From Bordetella genomosp. 10 (GTDB lineage Bacteria; Pseudomonadota; Gammaproteobacteria; Burkholderiales; Burkholderiaceae_B): DNA of 64,000 bases. The notes under the pieces are model-generated. The model saw nothing but the letters and a program-made list of their open reading frames with translations. It was not told where the DNA came from and did not search any database. The DNA is taken from contig NZ_NEVM01000005.1 in assembly GCF_002261225.1 (NCBI RefSeq), positions 2,480,001 to 2,544,000 of the forward strand, given 5' to 3'. Positions within the stretch are counted from its first letter, which is position 1. Every line of letters begins with the position of its first letter. Position numbers and translations under genes: made by a program. Below are positions 17,406 to 25,210 of the stretch, piece by piece.

Positions 17406-18770
17406 CTACCCGCCCGCGATGGCCATCTGTTCGATGAGGATGGAGCCCGTCCGCTTCGTCCCGCGCACGATCTCGTCCGCGCCCACGGCGACGATCTGGC
17501 GGAACATATCGGCCAGATTGCCGGCGATGGTCACTTCCTGCACCGCGTGCTGGATGACGCCGTCCTTGACCCAGTAGCCGAACGCCCCGCGCGAATAATC
17601 GCCCGTCACGTAATTGACGCCCTGCCCGATCAACTCCGTGACCAGCAGCCCGGTGCCCATCTTGCGCAGCATGGCCGGCAGGTCGTCCCCCGGCTGGGTG
17701 TTGCGCGAGGCCAACGTCAGGTTGTGCGAGCCGCCGGCGTTGCCGGTGACGGGCATGCCCAGCTTGCGCGCGGTGTAGGTCGAGAGGAAATACCCTTGCA
17801 GCACGCCGCCGCGCACCACGTCGCGGGCGCGCGTGACCACGCCCTCGTCGTCGAAGGGCGAACTGCCCATGGCGCCGGGAATGTGCGGATCCTCGGTCAC
17901 GTCCAGGTGATCGGCCAGCACCGGCTTGCCCAGGCTGTCGAGCAGGAAGGAGGCCTTGCGGTAGAGCGCGCCGCCGTTGGTCGCCTGCGTCAACGCGCCG
18001 AGCAGGCCCAGCGCCAGGGGCGCCTCGAACAGCACCGGGAACTTGCCGGTGGGAATGCGCCGCGCCGACAGCCGCGACAGCGCCCGCTCGGCAGCGTAGC
18101 GGCCGACCGCCTCGGGATTTGCCAGCTTGCTGGCGTCGCGCTCGCTGGAATACCAGAAATCGCGCTGCATATTGCTGCCGCGCCCGGCGATGGGCGCCAC
18201 CGACAGGCTGTGCCGGGAATAGGGATAGCCGCCCAGGAACCCGCGCGTGTTGCCCATCACGAACTGGCCTTCGTAGGTGCCGAGCGAGGCCCCTTCGGTG
18301 TTGGTGATGCGCGGATCGACCGCGCGCGCCGCGCGTTCGGCGCGCAAGGCCAGCTCGGCGGCGCCTTCCGTGTCGATGGCCCAGGGGTAGTGCAGGCGCA
18401 GGTCCGGGTAGTCGCGCGCCAGGTTTTCCGCGTCGGGCAGGCCGGCGGCGGGGTCTTCGGCGGTCGCGCTGGCGATGTGCCAGGCGGCCTCCACGGTTTC
18501 GCGCAGCGCGGTCGGCGAGAAATCCGAGGTCGAGGCCGAACCGCGCCGCTGGCCGGCGTAGACGGTGACGTCCAGGGACCGGTCGCGCGTCTGCTCGACC
18601 GTCTCGATATCGTTCTTGCGCACCGACACCGACAGTCCCAGGCTTTCGGAAACTTCGGCGGCGGCGTCGCTGGCGCCGATTTTGCGGGCATGCGCCAGGG
18701 CGCTTTCGACCAGTTCGCTGAATCGCGCGTGGTTTTCGGCAATGGGCAGGGAGGAAGAGGAATTGACCAT
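17406..18770 (-). CDS. pmbA: Metalloprotease PmbA/TldE
   Basis: Subunit of the TldD/TldE protease, which trims modified peptides such as microcin B17 precursors and helps degrade CcdA. It has 454 aa, the usual length. As in other TldE proteins there is no HExxH zinc motif; catalysis belongs to TldD, which is not in this window. GGALYRKASFLLDSLGKPVL and NLTLAS near the C-terminus match the family. The ATG at 18770 is used. It is divergent from darP with 115 bp between, an arrangement common in beta- and gamma-proteobacteria. Confidence 0.95.
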   Translation of the reverse strand: MVNSSSSLPIAENHARFSELVESALAHARKIGASDAAAEVSESLGLSVSVRKNDIETVEQTRDRSLDVTVYAGQRRGSASTSDFSPTALRETVEAAWHIASATAEDPAAGLPDAENLARDYPDLRLHYPWAIDTEGAAELALRAERAARAVDPRITNTEGASLGTYEGQFVMGNTRGFLGGYPYSRHSLSVAPIAGRGSNMQRDFWYSSERDASKLANPEAVGRYAAERALSRLSARRIPTGKFPVLFEAPLALGLLGALTQATNGGALYRKASFLLDSLGKPVLADHLDVTEDPHIPGAMGSSPFDDEGVVTRARDVVRGGVLQGYFLSTYTARKLGMPVTGNAGGSHNLTLASRNTQPGDDLPAMLRKMGTGLLVTELIGQGVNYVTGDYSRGAFGYWVKDGVIQHAVQEVTIAGNLADMFRQIVAVGADEIVRGTKRTGSILIEQMAIAGG

Positions 18771-18885
18771 GAAAGCTCGCTTCAGAGAGACGGGTATGAT
18801 ACCCAGGTCCGCCACCGCGCAGCACGTTTTGGCCATCGCGCCTTCGCCCTCCCCTTATCTACTTATTAATTAGCCGCTCATTTTT

Positions 18886-19428
18886 ATGTACGACCAGCCC
18901 GACTCCCCCGCCACCGACGATGACGACGGCGGCTACGACCGCCCCAGCAAGTCCCAGGTCAAGCGGGAGATGCTGGCCCTCACCGACCTGGGCAAGGAGC
19001 TGATCGCGCTTTCGCCGGAACGGCTGCGCCAGTTGCCCCTGGCGGAGCGCCTGCACGACGCCATCCGCGAAGCGCAGCGCACCACCAGCCGCGAAGGCCT
19101 GCGCCGCCAGACCCACTTCGTCGGCAAGCTCATGCGCGACGCGCCCGCCGAGGAAATCCGGCGGCAACTGGACGTCTGGCGCAACGGCTCGCGCGAGGAA
19201 ACCGCCGCCATGCACCGCCTGGAGAAGCTGCGCGACCGCCTGATCGAGGACGACACGGCGCTCACCGAGCTGCTGAACCTCCATCCCGGCGCCGACGTGC
19301 AGCAACTGCGCACCCTGATACGCGAAGCGCGCAAGGAAGCCCGCGCCAATGCCGAGCTGCAACAGGGCCAGGAGCCCAAGCGCAAGCACTACCGCGCGCT
19401 CTTCCAGGCGCTGAAAAACCTGGAATGA
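18886..19428 (+). CDS. darP: Ribosome biogenesis protein DarP (YjgA, DUF615)
   Basis: Factor bound to late 50S assembly intermediates, 180 aa. A negatively charged N-terminus ([18 protein letters not shown]) is followed by the conserved [16 protein letters not shown] and a helical bundle. [19 protein letters not shown] and [13 protein letters not shown] near the end are characteristic. It is paired divergently with pmbA. Confidence 0.95.
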   Translation: MYDQPDSPATDDDDGGYDRPSKSQVKREMLALTDLGKELIALSPERLRQLPLAERLHDAIREAQRTTSREGLRRQTHFVGKLMRDAPAEEIRRQLDVWRNGSREETAAMHRLEKLRDRLIEDDTALTELLNLHPGADVQQLRTLIREARKEARANAELQQGQEPKRKHYRALFQALKNLE

Positions 19429-19489
19429 CCCGCCGGGCGCGGCATGCCCGCCGCCGGCCCCTCTCCCCCCTTTCGAATCCGGCCCCGCC

Positions 19490-20179
19490 ATGACCTCAGA
19501 CACGACGCCCGACCTGCTCGACTGCATCGAACTCCAGACCGGCCCGCAACCCACCCACGCCGTCATCTGGATGCACGGCCTGGGCGCGGACGGCAACGAC
19601 TTCGTGCCCATCGTGCCCGAACTGCGCCTGCCGGCCACGCCGGCGGTGCGCTTCGTCTTTCCCAATGCCCCGGTGCAGCCGGTGACCATCAATGGCGGCA
19701 TGGCGATGCCCGCCTGGTACGACATTTTCAACCGCGACCTGGTGCGGCGCGAGGACGGGCCCGGCATCCGGCGTTCCGAGGCGGCCATCCGCGCCCTCAT
19801 CGCCCGGGAAAACGCGCGCGGCATCCCGACCTCGCGCATCGTGCTGGCCGGCTTTTCGCAAGGCTGCGCCATGACGCTGCACACCGGCCTGCGCCTGCCG
19901 GAAAAGCTGGCCGGCATGATGGCGCTGTCCGGCTACCTGCCCCTGTCGGACCTGGCCGCGGCCGAACGCCACGGCGCCAACCAGGACACGCCCATCTTCA
20001 TGGCGCACGGCACCTACGACCCGGTGGTGGAACTGGGTCGCGCCACGGCCTCGCGCGACCTGCTGAAATCGCTCGGCTACGACGTGCGCTGGCACGACTA
20101 TCCCATGCCGCATTCGGTCTGCGCGGAGGAAGTGGCGGACATCTCCGCCTTCCTGCGGGAAATCCTGGCCGGCGCCTAG
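19490..20179 (+). CDS. Carboxylesterase / phospholipase family serine hydrolase
   Basis: A 229-aa cytoplasmic alpha/beta hydrolase of the abhydrolase_2 (acyl-protein thioesterase/EstB-like) family. The nucleophile motif is AGFSQGCAMTLH; MHGLGADGNDF forms the oxyanion region. An aspartate in HGTYDPVV and a histidine in YPMPHSVCAEE complete the triad. It follows darP by 61 bp and may be cotranscribed. The natural substrate is not predictable. Confidence 0.9.
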   Translation: MTSDTTPDLLDCIELQTGPQPTHAVIWMHGLGADGNDFVPIVPELRLPATPAVRFVFPNAPVQPVTINGGMAMPAWYDIFNRDLVRREDGPGIRRSEAAIRALIARENARGIPTSRIVLAGFSQGCAMTLHTGLRLPEKLAGMMALSGYLPLSDLAAAERHGANQDTPIFMAHGTYDPVVELGRATASRDLLKSLGYDVRWHDYPMPHSVCAEEVADISAFLREILAGA

Positions 20180-20191
20180 GCCCCCGGCCCC

Positions 20192-22633
20192 TCAGCCGCC
20201 GTCGAGCCGCAGCCAGACCCGGCGCATGGTCGGGTCGTCGTCCGGCGACGGGTCGTTGGTGAAGCCCAGGCGCTGCATCAGCGTCAGCATCGGCCGGTTG
20301 GTCGCCAGCACCAGGCCGTCGATGTATTCCAGGCGCTGCTCGCGCGCTGCCTCGATGAGCGCCTGCATCAGTTGCCCGCCCAGGCCCCGCCCCTGCCAGT
20401 CGTCGCCCAGGACCAGCGCGTATTCCGCGCCGCGCCCGTCCGGATTGCGCAGGTAGTGGGCCAAGCCGATGATCACCTCGTGCGGATGCCCGCGGTGGGC
20501 GGGATTCGGCACCTCGGTGGTCGCCACCAGCGCCACCTCGCGGTCGTAGTCGACCTGGGTATAGCGCGCCAGCATGCGCGGCGTCAGCTCGCGCATCATG
20601 GACACGAAACGCATGTAGCGCGAGCGCTCCGACAGATGGCGGATGAAGTCCTGCAAGGCCTCCCCGTCCTCTGGACGGATGGGCCGGATGACCCAGGGCG
20701 TGCCGTCGGCGAACGCCCGGTGCTGCACCAGCCGCGACGGATACGGATGGATGGCCATGTGCGGATAGCCGCCCAGCCGCTGGCTGTCGTGCGCCGCCTC
20801 CGCCGTCAGCGTCACGCGCAGCGAGCGCGCGTACAGGCGCGTTTCGCCCGCGTACAGCGGATCGATGTCCAGCGAGGCGACGTCGGGCAGTTCGGTGATC
20901 AGCTCCGACACCTGCACCAGCGCCTGCTGCAAGGCCTCGAAGGCGGCGGTCCCCAGCCGGGACGCCAGCACCTTGCGCCAGATCCGGCTGCGTTCTATCA
21001 ATTGGCGCGCCAGGAAACCGTTGAGCGGCGGCAGGTCCATGCCGCGATCCACCAGACTCAGCACGGCGTCGGGGCCGCCCGCGCCGAAGCGGATGACCGG
21101 CCCGAAATGCGCGTCGCGCTGGACCCGTATCGCCAGCGGCCGCGACAACGGTTCGTAGAGGCCGGCGGGCATGGTGTCGTGCACCGGCACCTGGAAAGCC
21201 GCCAGCAGGTCGCGCGCCTCGGCCGGCTCCAGGGTCAGCCGGCCGGCCGCGCGCGCGGCCGAGACGATGGCGTGGGCGGCGCCGTCGCCGCTGTGCACGG
21301 CATGCGGCAAGGCCGTCTGCGTCTGCAGCAGCAGTTGCTGGTTATAGAAGTGGGACGACAGCACGCCGAAGGCGTCGGCCGCCGACTCGGGCGTGCGGAA
21401 GGCCGAGGTGCCGGCGTCGTCCAGCATACGGCGCAAGGGACGCATGCCGGCGTCGCCCATGAAGCAAGACACGATGGGCTTGCGCGCGCGCGGCGCCACC
21501 TGCGCCAGCCGCTCGGCGACCGCCCGCATGTCCGCCAGCGCGTCGGGCGCCAGCAGCACCAGCACGCCGTCCACCTGGGAGTCGTCGTTGAGGATGTCCA
21601 GCACGCCCTGGATCCTGTCCGGCGTCAACGGCGCGTAGGTGATCACCGGATTGGCCACCGCCGCGCCCGGCTCCAGCAGCGCTTCCAGCGCCTGGCGGCT
21701 GGCCGGCGTCAGGTCGGCGCGCTCCACCGCCGCGTCGGGGCCGAGCAGGTCCAGCGCCAGTTGCGGCGGCCCGCTGCCGTTGGACAGCAGCGCGACGCGG
21801 CGGCCGCGCGGACGCCGCGTGTATCCCAGCACCTTGACCGCGGAGAACAACTGCACGAAATAGCGCACGCGCACCGCGCCGGCCCGGCGCAGCACGGCGT
21901 CGAACACGGCGTCGTCGTCCTGCCCGCGGCCGGCCTTGAGCACCACCACCGGCTTGACCGAGGCGGCCGCGCGCAAGGCGCTGATGAATTCGCGCGCCGG
22001 CCCGACGTCCTCCAGGTACAGCGCGATGCTGTCGGTGCGCGGATCGGTCGCCAGGTAGTCCAGCACCGGCCCGAGCCTGACGATGGCCTCGTCGCCCAGC
22101 GCGATGGCGGTGGAAAAGCCGATGTGCACGTCCTCGGCCCAATCCATGACGGCGGCGATGATGGAGCGCGATTGCGCCACCAGCGCCACCCGGCCGCTGC
22201 GCGCCAGCGTCGGGTGCTGGCTGAAGTTGTAGCCGGCGGGCGGCCGCTGCACGCCGAAGGCGCGCGGCCCCAGCAACTGGCAATGGTTCTCCCGGGCCCA
22301 GGCCTGGCAGAGCGCCATGGTGCCGCGCGGATAGGGATCGGGCTCCTCGTGCGGCAGCACGATGAGGGCGCGCGGCGCGCGCGGCGCCAGCCGGCGCAAG
22401 GTCTCCGCGAACATGGCGGGCGACACGCAGACCAGCCCCAGGTCCGGCCTTTCGTGGTCGGCCAGGCCGGTCAACTGGGCGGGAATCTCCGGGGCCTCGT
22501 CGCGGGCGACGTCGACGCGCGTGGTGCGCGCCGCCAGCGCGGCCGGCAGGGTCGCCACGCCAGGCAGCGGCCGGTCCGCGACGACGATCAGGGAACGGGG
22601 TCCGAAAAGGGAGGCGAGCGGGTGTCGAAGCAT
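20192..22633 (-). CDS. Acyl-CoA synthetase (NDP-forming)/GNAT fusion, Pat-type protein acetyltransferase
   Basis: An 813-aa multidomain protein. Residues about 1-130 are a CoA-binding domain, 150-450 are succinyl-CoA-ligase-like domains, and 460-650 correspond to the ATP-grasp-like region. The last ~150 residues are a GNAT acetyltransferase with the acetyl-CoA loop GRGLGGQLMQALIEAARE. This is the layout of Pat/YfiQ lysine acetyltransferases that inactivate acetyl-CoA synthetase by acetylation. In that family the synthetase part is inactive and regulatory, and I infer the same here. It is slightly shorter than Salmonella Pat (about 886 aa). It is convergent with the esterase gene and divergent from gltX. 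Confidence 0.88.
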   Translation of the reverse strand: MLRHPLASLFGPRSLIVVADRPLPGVATLPAALAARTTRVDVARDEAPEIPAQLTGLADHERPDLGLVCVSPAMFAETLRRLAPRAPRALIVLPHEEPDPYPRGTMALCQAWARENHCQLLGPRAFGVQRPPAGYNFSQHPTLARSGRVALVAQSRSIIAAVMDWAEDVHIGFSTAIALGDEAIVRLGPVLDYLATDPRTDSIALYLEDVGPAREFISALRAAASVKPVVVLKAGRGQDDDAVFDAVLRRAGAVRVRYFVQLFSAVKVLGYTRRPRGRRVALLSNGSGPPQLALDLLGPDAAVERADLTPASRQALEALLEPGAAVANPVITYAPLTPDRIQGVLDILNDDSQVDGVLVLLAPDALADMRAVAERLAQVAPRARKPIVSCFMGDAGMRPLRRMLDDAGTSAFRTPESAADAFGVLSSHFYNQQLLLQTQTALPHAVHSGDGAAHAIVSAARAAGRLTLEPAEARDLLAAFQVPVHDTMPAGLYEPLSRPLAIRVQRDAHFGPVIRFGAGGPDAVLSLVDRGMDLPPLNGFLARQLIERSRIWRKVLASRLGTAAFEALQQALVQVSELITELPDVASLDIDPLYAGETRLYARSLRVTLTAEAAHDSQRLGGYPHMAIHPYPSRLVQHRAFADGTPWVIRPIRPEDGEALQDFIRHLSERSRYMRFVSMMRELTPRMLARYTQVDYDREVALVATTEVPNPAHRGHPHEVIIGLAHYLRNPDGRGAEYALVLGDDWQGRGLGGQLMQALIEAAREQRLEYIDGLVLATNRPMLTLMQRLGFTNDPSPDDDPTMRRVWLRLDGG

Positions 22634-22690
22634 GGATTACGTACGCTATTCTAAAATGCGTCCAGAACGCAATATGACCGGCCTTTTTTC

Positions 22691-24109
22691 ATGACCCAGA
22701 CCACGCCTACCCCTGCCCCCATCCGCACCCGCTTCGCCCCGTCGCCCACCGGCTTCCTTCACCTGGGCGGCGCGCGCACCGCGCTGTTTTCCTGGGCCTT
22801 CGCCCGCCACCACAAGGGCACCTTCGTGCTGCGCATCGAGGACACGGACGTCGAGCGCTCCACCCCCGAGGCCGTGCAGGCGATCCTCGACAGCATGGAC
22901 TGGCTGGGCATGCAGCCCGACGAAGGTCCGTTCTACCAGATGCAGCGGATGGACCGCTACCGCGAAGTGGTGGCGCAGATGCTGGAAGCCGGCACCGCCT
23001 ACCATTGCTACTGCTCGCCGCAGGAAGTAGAGGCCATGCGCGAGAAAGCCCGCGCGGCCGGCCTGAAGCCCCGCTACGACGGCACCTGGCGGCCCGAGCC
23101 CGGCAAGACCCTGCCGCCGGCGCCCGCCGGCGTCCAGCCGGTGGTGCGCTTCCGCAATCCGCAGACGGGCGCGACGAGCTGGAACGACATGGTCAAGGGC
23201 CCGATCAGCTTCGACAACGGCGAACTGGACGACCTCATCATCGCCCGCCCGGATGGCACGCCCACCTATAACTTCTGCGTGGTGGTCGACGACTGGGACA
23301 TGGGCATCACCCATGTCTTGCGGGGCGACGACCACGTCAACAACACGCCGCGCCAGATCAACATCCTGCGCGCCCTCGGCGCGCAACTGCCCGAGTACGG
23401 CCACGTGCCCATGATTCTCGGCCCGGACGGCGAGAAACTGTCCAAGCGCCACGGCGCCGTCAACGTCATGGAGTACGACAACGAAGGCTACCTGCCGGAG
23501 GCCATGGTGAATTACCTGGCGCGCCTGGGCTGGAGCCATGGCGACGACGAGCTGTTCACCCGCGACCAACTGGTGGAATGGTTCGACACGCGCCACCTGT
23601 CGAAATCGGCCTCGCAGTGGGATCCGAAGAAGCTGAACTGGGTCAACGCCCACTACATCCGCCAGATGGCCGACGGCGAACTGGCCGCCCGCGTGGCGCC
23701 GCGCATCCACAAGCGCGGCGGCAAGACCGACGCCGTCGACCTGCCCGCCGTCATGCACTTGCTGAAGGACCGCGCCGAGACCCTGGAACAACTGGCCGAC
23801 GGCGCCATGCTGTTCTGCGGGGACTTCCCCGGCATTCCCGCCGACCTGGCGGCCCAGCACCTGACCGAAACGGCGCGCGTGGCGCTGGCCGATTTCGCCC
23901 TGCGCGCGGCGGCCGGCGAGTGGACGCGCGAGGCGCTGTCGGCCGCCATCAAGGCGGTGCTGGCCGAGCGCGGCCTGAAGATGCCGCAGTTGGGCATCCC
24001 CCTGCGCGTGGCCGTGACCGGCCAGCAGCAAACGCCGGCCATCGATGCCGTGCTGGCCTTGCTGGGCAGGGACGTGGTGCTGGCGCGCCTGGGGCAACTG
24101 CAGGACTGA
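22691..24109 (+). CDS. gltX: Glutamyl-tRNA synthetase
   Basis: Class I synthetase charging tRNA-Glu, 472 aa. The HIGH-type motif is in [20 protein letters not shown] and the KMSKS-type motif is KLSKRHGA. The zinc-type cysteines seen in E. coli are represented by [19 protein letters not shown]. The discriminating form is inferred from length and species. A TAAAAT -10-like element lies about 35 bp upstream. The start ATG lacks a strong ribosome site. Confidence 0.97.
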   Translation: MTQTTPTPAPIRTRFAPSPTGFLHLGGARTALFSWAFARHHKGTFVLRIEDTDVERSTPEAVQAILDSMDWLGMQPDEGPFYQMQRMDRYREVVAQMLEAGTAYHCYCSPQEVEAMREKARAAGLKPRYDGTWRPEPGKTLPPAPAGVQPVVRFRNPQTGATSWNDMVKGPISFDNGELDDLIIARPDGTPTYNFCVVVDDWDMGITHVLRGDDHVNNTPRQINILRALGAQLPEYGHVPMILGPDGEKLSKRHGAVNVMEYDNEGYLPEAMVNYLARLGWSHGDDELFTRDQLVEWFDTRHLSKSASQWDPKKLNWVNAHYIRQMADGELAARVAPRIHKRGGKTDAVDLPAVMHLLKDRAETLEQLADGAMLFCGDFPGIPADLAAQHLTETARVALADFALRAAAGEWTREALSAAIKAVLAERGLKMPQLGIPLRVAVTGQQQTPAIDAVLALLGRDVVLARLGQLQD

Positions 24110-24144
24110 CGGCGCGTGGCGGCGCGATCAGGACGGGCGGCGGA

Positions 24145-24678
24145 TCAGGGCAGGCGGTAGTTGGACGCCATGCGGGTGGCCGTGATCAGTTGCCCGTTCG
24201 GCTTGAGCTCGCGCATGCGCGCGTGCTTGCCGTCTATCTTCTCGACCTGGTAGCGGTTGCGGTAGATGGGGTCGCTGACGTCGACCGGATCGCCGTAGGA
24301 GGCGGTGGTCTGCATGGTGTAGACGCCATCGGCATAGGTCCAGCAACCGGATTCGCTCAGCGCCGGCCGGACCCGCTTGCCGATCTTCAACTGCGTCTGG
24401 TAGGTCATACGCCCGTCGGGCGACAGCACCGTCAGGGTCTGCAGGTTGCCGGCCACGCCATGCGGCGTCGACACGGAATACCAGGTGCCGACCAATGGCG
24501 AATCGGCGGCGACCGGCGTGCAGGCGACCGGCTTGGGCGCCGCCGGCGCTTGCGGGGCGGCGGCCACCGGCTGCGGTTTCTTGACGGCGCAACCGGTCAG
24601 AACCAAGGTCGCGGCGACCATGCCGCTGCACAGGAATCCGATGGCGCGGCCACCGGAAAACACGACTCGACTGCTCAT
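24145..24678 (-). CDS. Lipoprotein of unknown function
   Basis: A 177-aa protein from the ATG at 24678 with a lipoprotein signal: hydrophobic VAATLVLTGC with the lipidated cysteine at residue 30. An A/P-rich linker (KKPQPVAAAPQAPAAP) precedes a beta-rich domain of about 125 residues, including GTWYSVSTPHGVAGNLQTL and SGCWTYADGVYTMQTTASYG. It is probably an outer-membrane lipoprotein. It is convergent with gltX. I recognise no domain family. Confidence 0.8.
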   Translation of the reverse strand: MSSRVVFSGGRAIGFLCSGMVAATLVLTGCAVKKPQPVAAAPQAPAAPKPVACTPVAADSPLVGTWYSVSTPHGVAGNLQTLTVLSPDGRMTYQTQLKIGKRVRPALSESGCWTYADGVYTMQTTASYGDPVDVSDPIYRNRYQVEKIDGKHARMRELKPNGQLITATRMASNYRLP

Positions 24679-25027
24679 GAAAACCTCGAAACTTCGCAAA
24701 AACCCCCGGAAAAGCCGGAAAAAAGGGCAATGCGACAGGAGACTTCATTCTGAATAGCCCGCTCGCAAGAATCAATCTCGGCATGGTGCCGGCATGCCGC
24801 GGCTGTGCAATTGCGCAACAGTTGCTCAGCAGTAAGGCATGCCGGTTCCCCCCATCGCGGCAGTCATATATATGCATCCGGGTGAACGAAGCGGCCACTT
24901 CGCTCATCAGCGCCGGCTGACGGGCATGCTGTCGGCCCTCCCCGCCATGCGCTGGGCCTCCCGCTTAACTCTTGTAACAACTAAAGGCCGAACTGTTATG
25001 TGGCCGGGCTTGTAGCCGACCCGTTCC
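24679..25027. other. Gene-free stretch upstream of nrdA
   Basis: Divergent regulatory region between the lipoprotein gene (-) and nrdA (+). A GTGCAATTGCGCAAC palindromic patch lies at about 24808-24822, and an ATATATAT run at about 24866. Short reading frames here have no supporting motif or ribosome site. The NrdR boxes follow immediately to the right. Confidence 0.5.
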
Positions 25028-25043
25028 ATCACTAGAATTAGTG
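25028..25043 (+). promoter_or_regulatory. NrdR box 1
   Basis: ATCACTAGAATTAGTG fits the palindromic NrdR box with CACTA and TAGTG arms. Its core starts 32 bp before the core of box 2, three helical turns, the standard spacing of paired NrdR sites. NrdR represses nrd genes when dATP is high. Confidence 0.7.
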
Positions 25044-25060
25044 CCTGGGAGCGGGGTAGA

Positions 25061-25076
25061 ACACTATATCTTGTGG
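25061..25076 (+). promoter_or_regulatory. NrdR box 2
   Basis: ACACTATATCTTGTGG closely matches the ACACwATATATwGTGT-type consensus. It lies about 135 bp upstream of the nrdA start and probably overlaps the promoter, so bound NrdR would block transcription. Confidence 0.8.
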
Positions 25077-25210
25077 TCAGATGCGGTCGGATTTCGTTCC
25101 GTCCTTTTACTATTGCCGCGCATCCGCGACCGTCCTTCCCACCGCCAAAGCAAACATATACACACAGACGCGACCTTTTCTCGCGTCTTTTTCTTCGCAC
25201 AGGAGCTTCC

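Noticed and set aside
20372..22654. Plus-strand frame of 760 codons opposite the Pat-type gene
   Set aside because: Antisense shadow; the minus strand has a full CoA-ligase/GNAT architecture.
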